NCBI GenBank assembly: GCA_040756745.1
Contig: JBFLYO010000041.1
Coordinates: 1-24,302 of the forward strand
From: JBFLYO01 sp040756745
GTDB lineage: Bacteria; Bacteroidota; Ignavibacteria; UBA10030; UBA6906
DNA: 24,302 nt
Direction of reading: 5' to 3'
Under the pieces are notes generated by a model, which ran no database searches, was not told the origin of the DNA, and saw only the letters and a program-made list of their open reading frames with translations. Position 1 is the first letter of the stretch. Every line of letters starts with the position of its first letter. Positions 6,498 to 13,682 of this stretch are shown in pieces. Position numbers and translations under genes: made by a program.

Positions 6498-7856
6498 TCA
6501 GCCGAAGAAGGCCGCATGGAGCGATTCGGCAGTACGCCTGATATCCTTCCCGTCGACCACAAATGTCACGTTGATCTCCGAGGCACCGAGCGAGATCATG
6601 CTGACCGGGATGTCGTGCGCATCCAGGGTCGAAAACACCCTGGTAATGATCCCCCTCGTTGTCTTCAGATTCTCTCCCACCACACAAAAGATTGCCTTCT
6701 CGCCTTCCACTTCGACGTCCGCGATCTTCCGGAGATCCGCGAAGATCGCCTCAAGCTTGTCGGTGCTGTCCACGGTCAGCGAGAGGCTGACCTCCGAGGT
6801 GGCAATGACGTCGACGCTCTTCCCATGTGCCGCGAAGATCTCGAACACTCGCGCCAGGAACCCGTGCATCATCAGCATGCGCGTCGAAATAATGGTGATG
6901 AGCGTGATCCCCTCTTTGTAGGCAATCGACTTCACTACCCTGGGGTCCGCGGCGGAGGGTTGGCGGACGATAACGGTGCCGGGCGCGTCCGGCCGTCGCG
7001 AGTTCAGGACGCGCACGGGGATGTTCTTCTGGACGGCCGGAAGGATCGTGGCGGGATGGAGTACTCTCGCCCCGAAATACGCAAGTTCGGCTGCCTCGCG
7101 GAACGTCATCTCCTCGATGACACGGGCGTCGCGGATCAGCGACGGATCGGAAGTCATGATCCCGTCGACGTCGGTCCAGATCTGGATTTCCTCCGCATTC
7201 AGCGCGGCACCAAAGATTGCCGCAGAATAGTCCGATCCCCCCCTGCCGATTGTGGTGGTGATGCCCGTGGTGGTCGCACCCAGGAATCCCTGTGTCACCA
7301 CGATCTGCCCCGCGGCAATGCGTGGTGCAAAAACTGACGCTGCACGGCGCTCGATCTCGTCGAATCGCGGGACCGCCCTGGTGTATTCGGCGTTCGTAAT
7401 CATAACGTCTCCCGCACTGATCAGTACGCAGGGCGCCGCCTCCTGTTTCAACTCGTGGTACAGGAGGAGAGTCGAGAGTCTCTCGCCGAACGACGCAAAC
7501 GTGTCGAGCGATCGGTCGGTCAGTTCACCCAGGATGGCGATGCTCTTTACCAGGTCTCTGAGCTCGTCCATCATGGCGTCGACCTGGGACTGAACGGTGA
7601 AGAGCACTTCACCCGAGAACAGATCGTGTGCGATCTTCCTGTGACGCACACGGATCTGCTCGGCCTGCACGAGCGCGTTCTCCCTCCCCGCCTCCGGAGA
7701 GCTCCTGGCGAGCGCGAGGAGGGCATTGGTGACGCCCGCACATGCAGAAGCGACGACCAGCGGCCTGCGTACAGCGTGCTTCATCACAATGGCGGCAACG
7801 CTTTTGATCGCCGGGGCATCTTCGACTGAAGTGCCGCCGAATTTCATCACGATCAT
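6498..7856 (-). CDS. lysC: Aspartokinase (monofunctional, two ACT domains)
   Basis: The enzyme phosphorylates L-aspartate, the first step toward lysine, threonine, methionine and diaminopimelate. The 452-residue product starts MIVMKFGGTSVED, with the kinase signature KFGGTS. It contains GRGGSDYSAAIFGAAL (nucleotide/aspartate site) and WTDVDGIMTSDP, and ends in two ACT domains (about 310-380 and 385-452, with ITLITIISTRML and KAIFCVVGENL). Length matches class III LysC (about 450). No homoserine dehydrogenase domain is fused. ACT domains predict feedback inhibition, but the effector (lysine or threonine) cannot be told from the sequence alone. AAGGAG lies 12 bp before the ATG at 7856; a second in-frame ATG is at codon 4. 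Confidence 0.95.
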   Translation of the reverse strand: MIVMKFGGTSVEDAPAIKSVAAIVMKHAVRRPLVVASACAGVTNALLALARSSPEAGRENALVQAEQIRVRHRKIAHDLFSGEVLFTVQSQVDAMMDELRDLVKSIAILGELTDRSLDTFASFGERLSTLLLYHELKQEAAPCVLISAGDVMITNAEYTRAVPRFDEIERRAASVFAPRIAAGQIVVTQGFLGATTTGITTTIGRGGSDYSAAIFGAALNAEEIQIWTDVDGIMTSDPSLIRDARVIEEMTFREAAELAYFGARVLHPATILPAVQKNIPVRVLNSRRPDAPGTVIVRQPSAADPRVVKSIAYKEGITLITIISTRMLMMHGFLARVFEIFAAHGKSVDVIATSEVSLSLTVDSTDKLEAIFADLRKIADVEVEGEKAIFCVVGENLKTTRGIITRVFSTLDAHDIPVSMISLGASEINVTFVVDGKDIRRTAESLHAAFFG

Positions 7857-7945
7857 CGGATAACAGGCTCCTTCGGGTCAGGGGAACGTCATCCATGGTA
7901 AGAAAAAAAACTCAGAGTTGTGGGAGCAGTACAGGCTGAGGCGGT

Positions 7946-7974
7946 GTTATAGGATTTGGAAAAACCGGCAACAA
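7946..7974 (-). promoter_or_regulatory. Candidate sigma-70-type promoter for aspartokinase
   Basis: On the minus strand TTGTTG (7969-7974) and TATAAC (7946-7951) are exactly 17 bp apart, about 90 bp before the lysC ATG. No long leader resembling a lysine riboswitch fits between this promoter and the gene. Confidence 0.45.
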
Positions 7975-8039
7975 ATTCTCCAAAATGGCACGATATTACC
8001 TCACATCGAGGGAATCTGCAGATGATTGTGGGCAAAAAT

Positions 8040-8052
8040 CTGCCATCGGCAG
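8040..8052. promoter_or_regulatory. Inverted repeat upstream of the sigma-54 promoter
   Basis: CTGCC-ATC-GGCAG is a perfect 5-bp inverted repeat with a 3-bp spacer, 11 bp upstream of the -24 element at 8064. This is closer than usual for an enhancer-binding-protein site, so a repressor operator or chance are equally possible. Confidence 0.3.
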
Positions 8053-8063
8053 GGCTTTCAAGT

Positions 8064-8078
8064 TGGCAGGATATTTGC
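8064..8078 (+). promoter_or_regulatory. Sigma-54 (-24/-12) promoter for the T9SS cargo gene
   Basis: TGGCAGGATATTTGC matches the sigma-54 consensus TGGCACRnnnnTTGC with one mismatch and exact GG-to-GC spacing. Transcription would start near 8090, giving a leader of about 68 nt before the ATG at 8158. A second copy of the TGGCAnGATATT core occurs 78 bp upstream (7986) but lacks the -12 GC. Confidence 0.6.
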
Positions 8079-8157
8079 GGGTTCTTTGCCGACATTCCGC
8101 AACCGCGTCCCTTCGGGTCTATCACGCTCTTTTCACACATACAGGAGGTGTTATCAG

Positions 8158-9696
8158 ATGAGAATCCTTACGGTCGCGCTTTTGTGCCTGCTTTCCGTTG
8201 CCGCGTTTGCCCAGTCGCTGCAGCTGACGTCGAGCAATCCCGCAAATAATGCCGTAAACGTTTCCACCGGGCGCGTTACCATGAGCATGACGTTCAATGC
8301 TGCGGTCGATACGTCTCTCTTTCTCATGGCCACTTCGGAAGGCGGGGACGGCGGGATCATTGCGAACGTCGACAGTCTCCACGGCATCTCGTTCAGCGCC
8401 GACAAAATGACGGTGTATTACGACGTGTCACTCTCCGCGGGGAAGTACTATTTCGCATGCATCTTTGCGGGGCGGAGCTCGATCGGCAATCCCCTCGACC
8501 ACCCGTACGTCGTGTATTTCACCACTGCGCCGACCTTCCCGGCACCAACGGTCAGCGGCAACGTGAGCGGCGGGACCACGGGGATCAGCCCATCCTACGC
8601 CCTAGTGGTCCTGAGTCTTACCCCCATTACACAGGGTAAGCCAGTATTCTCTGCGGGCGCTGTCGCCGACGTCAGCGGGAACTTCACAATCCCGCATGTG
8701 CCTGACGCAACCTACTATACGGTCGCTGCAAAGGATCTCAATGGCGACGGCACTATCGACCCTGGCACGGGGGACATCGTCGGCCTCGGCCCCAACGTCA
8801 CCGTGAGCGGTTCCAACGTGACCGGCGTGACGATCATCTTTGTGGGCCTGACGCAGGCGAACTACAAGGAAGCGGTCGATTCCCTGAACGCCTACGTCGG
8901 CTCATTCCCCTCGCCCCGGACCCTGCGGCAGGTCTCGGCGTACGAGCTCGACACGACGGGACGGGGAGGCTGGGAATTCCGGTACACAGGCACGAATCTG
9001 GCCGGGAGCTTCATATTCCGTGTTGAGCCGCTCGGGTCCCAAATCCAGCCAATGGATTCAAGTTCGTACTACTGGCTGAGCCAGTGGAATCCCATCAATA
9101 CCCTGCCGACAGTCGCCGCGGTCGACTCCTTCTTTGCCCGCTGCGAGCGTTCGGGCGGTTATGCGTATCGCCCGCAACCCCCGCAGTGGACGTCGTTCGA
9201 CGTGTACATGGAAATCGGCGACGTGTACCACGGGAACTATTGGGACATGGTTCCCGATACGAACCAGCTCTACCTGGGGCTGGACTACTGGTACGGGACA
9301 AAGACGCAGAACAACTGGATCATGCAGTACCAGCGGCGATTTCTGGGGGATTATACGAGCGGCAGCATCCTCGGGACGACGGGGGTCGAGGACCAACCGG
9401 CCGGAGGGATGCCGACCCGTTACACCCTTGACCAGAATTTCCCGAATCCGTTTAACCCTTCGACGGTGATCAGCTATTCCCTCCCATTTGACAGCAGGGT
9501 CACGCTCAAGGTATTTAACCTGCTTGGTCAGGAGGTTGCCACGCTTGTGAACGGAGTTGTAAGCGCCGGTGCACATCAGGTGGAGTGGCACCCGGCGCAG
9601 ACGAGCGGAGTGTATTTCTATCGGCTGGAAGCCACGCCTTCGGGCAATCCGCAAGAGCGCTTCGTTCAGACGCGGAAGATGATCCTGATGCGATAA
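8158..9696 (+). CDS. Secreted Ig-like protein with type IX secretion C-terminal sorting domain
   Basis: The 512-residue product starts with a signal peptide (MRILTVALLCLLSVAAFA, cut before Q19). About 20-125 resembles a bacterial Ig-like (SbsA/Big_5) domain: LQLTSSNPANNAVNVSTGRVTMSMTF through VVYFTTAP. About 128-225 resembles a carboxypeptidase-regulatory/Cna-B-like fold with the Asp-rich loop DLNGDGTIDPGTGD, a likely Ca2+ site. The middle (about 230-415), rich in Trp and Tyr, is unrecognised. The last 90 residues (YTLDQNFPNPFNPSTVISYS to TRKMILMR) are a classic T9SS type A sorting domain, so the protein should be cleaved and surface-anchored or released. AGGAGG sits 9 bp before the ATG at 8158. 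It is monocistronic, with a strong terminator behind it. Confidence 0.9.
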   Translation: MRILTVALLCLLSVAAFAQSLQLTSSNPANNAVNVSTGRVTMSMTFNAAVDTSLFLMATSEGGDGGIIANVDSLHGISFSADKMTVYYDVSLSAGKYYFACIFAGRSSIGNPLDHPYVVYFTTAPTFPAPTVSGNVSGGTTGISPSYALVVLSLTPITQGKPVFSAGAVADVSGNFTIPHVPDATYYTVAAKDLNGDGTIDPGTGDIVGLGPNVTVSGSNVTGVTIIFVGLTQANYKEAVDSLNAYVGSFPSPRTLRQVSAYELDTTGRGGWEFRYTGTNLAGSFIFRVEPLGSQIQPMDSSSYYWLSQWNPINTLPTVAAVDSFFARCERSGGYAYRPQPPQWTSFDVYMEIGDVYHGNYWDMVPDTNQLYLGLDYWYGTKTQNNWIMQYQRRFLGDYTSGSILGTTGVEDQPAGGMPTRYTLDQNFPNPFNPSTVISYSLPFDSRVTLKVFNLLGQEVATLVNGVVSAGAHQVEWHPAQTSGVYFYRLEATPSGNPQERFVQTRKMILMR

Positions 9697-9732
9697 GATT
9701 CATCGGTGCGATCTTTCGGTGCACCAATGCAG

Positions 9733-9763
9733 GGAGGCCGGGAATACCCGGCCTCCTTTTTTT
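9733..9763 (+). terminator. Intrinsic terminator after the T9SS cargo gene
   Basis: GGAGGCCGGG, loop AATA, CCCGGCCTCC, then seven T. This is a perfect 10-bp GC-rich stem with a U-tract, 37 bp after the stop codon at 9696. Confidence 0.95.
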
Positions 9764-9827
9764 CTGGATTCTCTCCCCCCCATTGCGGATATTCCCCAAC
9801 ACTTCTTCCACCCACCATTCCCGCTCC

Positions 9828-11141
9828 ATGATGGAACAAACCGCTGATGGCAGGCCCATCCACAGCGCGGCCTTCCGACGCCGCCGCGCCCTGAACTGGC
9901 TCACGCTCGGATTCACCTACGCTGCGATGTACATGGGGCGCTACAATCTCTCCTTTGCCAACAAGGCGCTGTCCGACTCGTACGGATGGGACAAGACCCA
10001 GGTCGGCACCATCATCACGGCGGCGCTCACCATTTACGGGATCTCCGCCCTCTTCAACGGTCCCCTCGCCGACCGTATCGGCGGGAGAAGGGCGATGCTT
10101 ATCGGGGTCTTCGGTTCCGTCGTTTTCAATCTGGCGTTCGGCTTCGGCGCCTATGCGGGCATCCTCGGGACCGGAACCCTCCTGCTGGGATACTTTGCGA
10201 CTGCGTGGGCGCTGAATGCGTACTTCCAATCCTACAGCGCACTTGCGCTCATCAAAGTAAATTCTGGATGGTTCCACGTCAGGGAGAGGGGCGTCTTCTC
10301 CGCCATCTTCGGATCGATGATCCAGAGCGGCCGGGCCCTCATTTTTTTCGTCGGGGGCATTGCCGTGACGCTTCTGCCATGGCAGTGGGTGTTCTTCATC
10401 CCGGCCGGAGTGATGGCCATGATGGGACTCCTCACGTTCCTCTTCGTCCGCGACAGCCCCGAGGAGGCCGGGTATCAGGCGTTTGACACAGCCGACGCCT
10501 CAAGCGGCGATACCGGCACTGTGGATATGAAATATCTCGTGAAGAAGGTTTTTACGAACCCCGTGACGGTCACAATCGCGATCTCTGAATTCTGCACCGG
10601 TTTCGTCCGGCACGGTTTTGAGCAATGGTTTCCCCGGTACATGCTGGAGGCGCAGCACCTGCAGCTCGATTCACCCGTCTTTCAGAAGGGGGCGCTGAGC
10701 GTGGTGATCGCAGGGATTGTTGGCGCCTTCGTGGCCGGTACCGTGTCCGACTGGCTCTTCAGGTCACGCCGTCCCCCCGTTGCGTTCATCGGCTACTCGC
10801 TGCAGGTCGTCTGCCTTGCCGTGATCTGGGTCTCCCCCGGCATCGAGTGGATTATCGCCGCGTTCGTCGTGAACTCGCTCGCAATCAGCATGGTTCACTC
10901 CATGCTCTCAGGCACCGCATCGATGGACTTCGGCGGGAGGAAGGCAGCAGCGAGCGCAACGGGGATGTTCGATGGCATGCAGTACATCGGAGGTGCCGCG
11001 GTGGGGACCGGCATGGGGTGGTTGCTGCAGAATTTCGGCTGGGGTGTGTGGGGACCGAGCATGATCGGGTTCTCGGTCATCGGCGCGGCACTGATGGTGA
11101 AGCTGTGGAACGCCGTGCCGGCGAAGGGCGGATCGCACTGA
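9828..11141 (+). CDS. MFS transporter, organophosphate:phosphate antiporter (GlpT/UhpT-like)
   Basis: The 437-residue hydrophobic protein has about 12 predicted helices. The first helix region, TYAAMYMGRYNLSFANKALSDSYGW, followed by the MFS loop signature GPLADRIGGRRAMLIG, matches the OPA branch of the major facilitator superfamily (GlpT, UhpT, UhpC). That branch exchanges glycerol-3-phosphate or sugar phosphates for phosphate. A central cytoplasmic loop (about 205-235) separates the two halves. The substrate cannot be assigned from the sequence. The ATG at 9828 (a second directly follows at 9831) lacks a clear Shine-Dalgarno site. The open frame extends upstream through the terminator and is not coding there. 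It faces the downstream P-loop gene with only 18 bp between them. Confidence 0.85.
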   Translation: MMEQTADGRPIHSAAFRRRRALNWLTLGFTYAAMYMGRYNLSFANKALSDSYGWDKTQVGTIITAALTIYGISALFNGPLADRIGGRRAMLIGVFGSVVFNLAFGFGAYAGILGTGTLLLGYFATAWALNAYFQSYSALALIKVNSGWFHVRERGVFSAIFGSMIQSGRALIFFVGGIAVTLLPWQWVFFIPAGVMAMMGLLTFLFVRDSPEEAGYQAFDTADASSGDTGTVDMKYLVKKVFTNPVTVTIAISEFCTGFVRHGFEQWFPRYMLEAQHLQLDSPVFQKGALSVVIAGIVGAFVAGTVSDWLFRSRRPPVAFIGYSLQVVCLAVIWVSPGIEWIIAAFVVNSLAISMVHSMLSGTASMDFGGRKAAASATGMFDGMQYIGGAAVGTGMGWLLQNFGWGVWGPSMIGFSVIGAALMVKLWNAVPAKGGSH

Positions 11142-11159
11142 GAGCGTCAGCGCGGAACG

Positions 11160-11900
11160 CTACTGCCGGGCATTCCACAGTCTGGTGGTTGCCCGTTCGA
11201 GTTCCGCACCCGTGAGGGAGACATCGTGCGTCTTCTCCGGCTCGTTCTCGAACACTGCATACGGTACTCTGATCTCGTTGACCGTCAACGCCTTGGGATG
11301 GCGGGCGGCAAGCGACTCCCAGTCGTTTGTCTTGTAATAGAATTCCATCTTCTCGTCCGGGAGCGAGTGGTAGAGTATCGATCCTTCCTCTCCCTTTCGC
11401 GCCCTCTTGCGGTTCCTCCGGACTGACTCCTCATACGATACTTTGATATATAACAGTCCCGCCTGTGAAAGGATCCCCCCATCAAGATGCTCAAGGGCTT
11501 CCTCGATCCCCCGTTCGCCTCCGCGGGCAAATTCGATCAATGTTGTCTTTTGCCTGTGGTACTCCGGATCCTTCGCCAGCATTTTCCGGTAGTGCAGATT
11601 GATTCGCTCGATGTACAGGTTCCAGATGAAGTGGTCTCGGAACCAGTACTTGTCGTCCGTCCAGAGGCGCGGCTTCCCGTGCCGGGAGAGGATGTCGTCG
11701 ATCTCGAAGGTTTCCCAGACATAGACGAAGTCATCCAGCTCATCGAACTCCGCAATATGGAATCGCCGGAGACGATCAGCGGGATCGGTCTTTTTCAGGA
11801 AGTCGATGATCTCGGATTTCCCGGCTGCGGGGCGGCCGGTGACGATGAGTATCGGGAAATGCGCTTTGACCTGGCTCACGGAAATTTGGTCGGCCGACAT
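11160..11900 (-). CDS. P-loop NTPase/kinase-like protein of unknown function
   Basis: The 246-residue soluble protein has a Walker A motif GRPAAGKS at 22-29, preceded by the beta-strand PILIVT. That order is typical of small-molecule kinases and adenylate-kinase-like folds. Other visible segments are FDELDDFVYVWETFEIDDIL (about 53-72), TTLIEFARGGERGIEEAL, a possible Walker-B/substrate region, and RRNRKRARKGEE, a basic lid-like segment. I do not recognise the family or its substrate. An ATG at 11900 shares its A with the TGA of the nucleotidase gene (TGATG) and lies 7 bp after AGGAGG, so this start is preferred over the GTG three bases upstream. Coupling to the nucleotidase suggests a nucleotide- or phosphate-related role; this is inference. 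Confidence 0.75.
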   Translation of the reverse strand: MSADQISVSQVKAHFPILIVTGRPAAGKSEIIDFLKKTDPADRLRRFHIAEFDELDDFVYVWETFEIDDILSRHGKPRLWTDDKYWFRDHFIWNLYIERINLHYRKMLAKDPEYHRQKTTLIEFARGGERGIEEALEHLDGGILSQAGLLYIKVSYEESVRRNRKRARKGEEGSILYHSLPDEKMEFYYKTNDWESLAARHPKALTVNEIRVPYAVFENEPEKTHDVSLTGAELERATTRLWNARQ

Positions 11901-13411
11901 CACTTGTCCTCCTGAATGGTGTAGAGAACCCGGGGGGTAATCGACTTTGCAGCTCGGACCGCCTCCTCCACTGCGGCAAACAACGTGCGCTGGAGGGTGA
12001 TCGGCTGTCGCACTTCAATGCCGAGAAGTCGTTTCGCTTCCCCGACCAGATAATCGCTTGCGGCGCAGACGTAGGTCTTGTCATCCTCCAGTGGCCTCCC
12101 TCCAACTTCGATGGCACGGATGTCCGCCGTCCCGTCCGGCCGCCGTCTCCACCGGCATGTCAATCCCGCAACCTGGACGGCGAATTTCTGTTCAATGGCA
12201 AACGTCATGACTGATCGCAGTTCTCTGCCCGTGAGCTGGAACGTTGTCAGCAGGTTCCGAAACGGCAGAACTTCAAAGAGGATTCGCTTGGTGATCGGCC
12301 CGGCCGGCACGTCTCTCCGGATGCCGTGGGTGTTCATGAAGCCCACGTCGGCGGAAACGGCAACGCGCTGCGCTTCGGCAATGAACGTCCCGATAGGGCT
12401 CTGTGCGTCGCGCCTGATCCAATCCTTATTCAGCGTGGCAAGCACCTCGCTGTACTCCTTCTCAATCACCGCCTGCATAGAATCGGTCAGATGTGTCACA
12501 GGCGATGGGGGGCGCGATCCTCCCGCCCAGAGCGGAATCAGGTGGCCGTCAAAGCTGGTCACGCGGTCGCCTTCGACGGTGATGTTCAGCTCTCCCAGAT
12601 TCTCCACGTTTGATCCCGTTTGGACGATGATCACACCGTTCACAAGTATCGGGGAGCGCAGACGGGTATGCGAGTGGCCGCCGACGATGATGTCGAGGCC
12701 GTGCACCTGCGTTGCAAGCAACGAGTCCTCTTCCACCCCTTCATGGGTCAGCGCGATGAGAAGATCGGTCGCCGGGTCGAGGGCATCAATGAACCTCTGC
12801 ACCGTCGCCGCGGGCGAGAGCACGCGAAGTCCGACAAGGTTGCCCTGATGAACCAGACTGTAGAGTTCCTGTGACATGATCCCGACGATGCCCACCCGGA
12901 TTCCTCCCCGTTCAATGACCACATAGGGTTGATTGCCGAGCGGGTATCCTCCGGAGCTGTCCACAAGATTGGCAGACAAGGAGGGAAAGCGTGCAATGCG
13001 CACGAGAGCGCGGAGGTTCTCCTGAGAGATGTCGAGATCGTGGTTTCCGAAGCACCAGGCGTCGTACCCGACCATGTTCATCATTGCGAACAGCGCTCCC
13101 CCTGATGCGCCGTCGTACATTTTCTCCGTGATCGGATTGCCGGTCATGACGTCTCCCGCGTCGAGCATCAGCACAGGCCCGACGCTCTGTTTGATGCTGT
13201 CGGACACGAAAAACAGCTCACGAAACCCTCCGATCATCGGTTTTGGAGTCTTTTTCACCCAGATGGCTTCATGCGGGATGAAGCCGGCGTGCATATCGTT
13301 GGTGTGCAGGATCGTGAGCGTCCGCGATTGAGGAAAGACACGGAGGGCAATCGCGCCCAGGACGACAAGCAGAAACGCAGTCCTGCGCAATGAACGGGAA
13401 GGAGCATGCAT
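11900..13411 (-). CDS. Exported 5'-nucleotidase/metallophosphatase (UshA-like)
   Basis: The 503-residue protein hydrolyses nucleotides or related phosphoesters outside the cytoplasm. It has an N-terminal signal sequence (TAFLLVVLGAIALRVFPQS). The calcineurin-like metal-binding motifs are present: LHTNDMHAG (35-43), MLDAGDVMTGN, CFGNHDLD, LTHEG and IIVGGHSHTRL. The C-terminal 5_nucleotid_C-type domain (about 320-500) contains MNTHGIRRDVPAGPIT, FEVLPFRNLL and LTGRELRSVM. All expected metal ligands are visible, so the enzyme should be active. The TGA overlaps the ATG of the downstream P-loop gene. The ATG at 13411 gives a sensible signal peptide; no strong Shine-Dalgarno site was seen. Confidence 0.92.
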   Translation of the reverse strand: MHAPSRSLRRTAFLLVVLGAIALRVFPQSRTLTILHTNDMHAGFIPHEAIWVKKTPKPMIGGFRELFFVSDSIKQSVGPVLMLDAGDVMTGNPITEKMYDGASGGALFAMMNMVGYDAWCFGNHDLDISQENLRALVRIARFPSLSANLVDSSGGYPLGNQPYVVIERGGIRVGIVGIMSQELYSLVHQGNLVGLRVLSPAATVQRFIDALDPATDLLIALTHEGVEEDSLLATQVHGLDIIVGGHSHTRLRSPILVNGVIIVQTGSNVENLGELNITVEGDRVTSFDGHLIPLWAGGSRPPSPVTHLTDSMQAVIEKEYSEVLATLNKDWIRRDAQSPIGTFIAEAQRVAVSADVGFMNTHGIRRDVPAGPITKRILFEVLPFRNLLTTFQLTGRELRSVMTFAIEQKFAVQVAGLTCRWRRRPDGTADIRAIEVGGRPLEDDKTYVCAASDYLVGEAKRLLGIEVRQPITLQRTLFAAVEEAVRAAKSITPRVLYTIQEDK

Positions 13412-13452
13412 AGGGATATTCTGTGGATTGGTACGGCAGTCGAGGCAGGGTG

Positions 13453-13481
13453 AATATAGAAAGAAATCCCGAGGAACAAAA
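13453..13481 (-). promoter_or_regulatory. Candidate promoter for the nucleotidase operon
   Basis: On the minus strand TATATT (13453-13458) lies about 42 bp before the nucleotidase ATG. A poor -35 (TTTTGT, 13476-13481) is at 17 bp, or TTGTTC at 15 bp. This is a weak call, based mainly on the AT-rich -10 in a GC-rich background. Confidence 0.3.
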
Positions 13482-13504
13482 CCCTTCCCCCGGCTACCCT
13501 TCCC
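13482..13504 (-). other. G-quadruplex-forming motif over the RHH stop codon
   Basis: The minus strand has four G-runs, G3-N2-G3-N5-G5-N2-G3, fitting the canonical G3+N1-7 pattern. The TAG stop of the RHH gene lies inside it (13494-13496), and further G-runs continue into the gene's 3' end. GGAAGGGT occurs twice within the motif. Confidence 0.5.
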
Positions 13505-13682
13505 GTCGTTTTGCCCCTCCCCCCGGGGCGGGCGGGCGCAGGCGACCTGCCCGCCGCGCCGCCTCGGTCAGGAGGAATTCGATCTGTGCGTTCACGCTCC
13601 GCAGGTCATCGGCCGCCCATTTCTCCAGCGCATCATAGATTGCAGCGTCGAGCCGGAGCAGAAAACGCTTCTTCTCACTCAT
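13494..13682 (-). CDS. Small Arc-type ribbon-helix-helix DNA-binding protein
   Basis: The 62-residue protein MSEKKRFLLRLDAAIYDALE... has the ribbon-helix-helix layout. A short basic strand (KKRFLLRLD) is followed by helix 1 (AAIYDALEKWAADD) and helix 2 (SVNAQIEFLLTEAARRAG). LRSVNAQIEFLL resembles the Arc/HicB-type RSxNaQIe(f/l)LL signature. The tail is Gly/Pro/Arg-rich and encoded by a very GC-rich stretch with a hairpin (13531-13555). The ATG overlaps the SPFH stop by 4 bp, so the two proteins should be made together. It probably binds DNA as a dimer and may regulate its own operon. A toxin partner is not present, so a plain antitoxin role is less likely. Confidence 0.85.
   Translation of the reverse strand: MSEKKRFLLRLDAAIYDALEKWAADDLRSVNAQIEFLLTEAARRAGRLRPPAPGGGAKRREG

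Larger units (their letters stand above)
7857..8157. other. Intergenic region between divergent lysC and T9SS cargo genes
   Basis: About 300 bp without a convincing gene. It holds the lysC promoter candidate on the minus strand, an inverted repeat at 8040-8052 and the sigma-54-type promoter at 8064-8078 on the plus strand. An 83-codon minus frame within it has no family features and crosses these signals. Confidence 0.6.

Noticed and set aside
7986..8000. Second complete sigma-54 promoter
   Set aside because: The -24 half is perfect (TGGCACG), but the -12 reads TACC instead of TTGC, so it is at most a degenerate copy.
7889..8140. Minus-strand 83-codon frame upstream of aspartokinase
   Set aside because: No motif or ribosome site, odd composition, and it overlaps promoter elements for both flanking genes.
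8026..8157. N-terminal extension of the T9SS cargo frame
   Set aside because: The signal peptide begins at 8158 with AGGAGG just before it, and the extension would run through the sigma-54 promoter.
9585..9827. N-terminal extension of the MFS transporter frame
   Set aside because: It overlaps the T9SS gene and the intrinsic terminator; the MFS homology starts after the ATG at 9828.
13494..13682. Toxin-antitoxin system based on the RHH protein
   Set aside because: No toxin-like gene is adjacent; the partner is an SPFH protein with a full band-7 domain.
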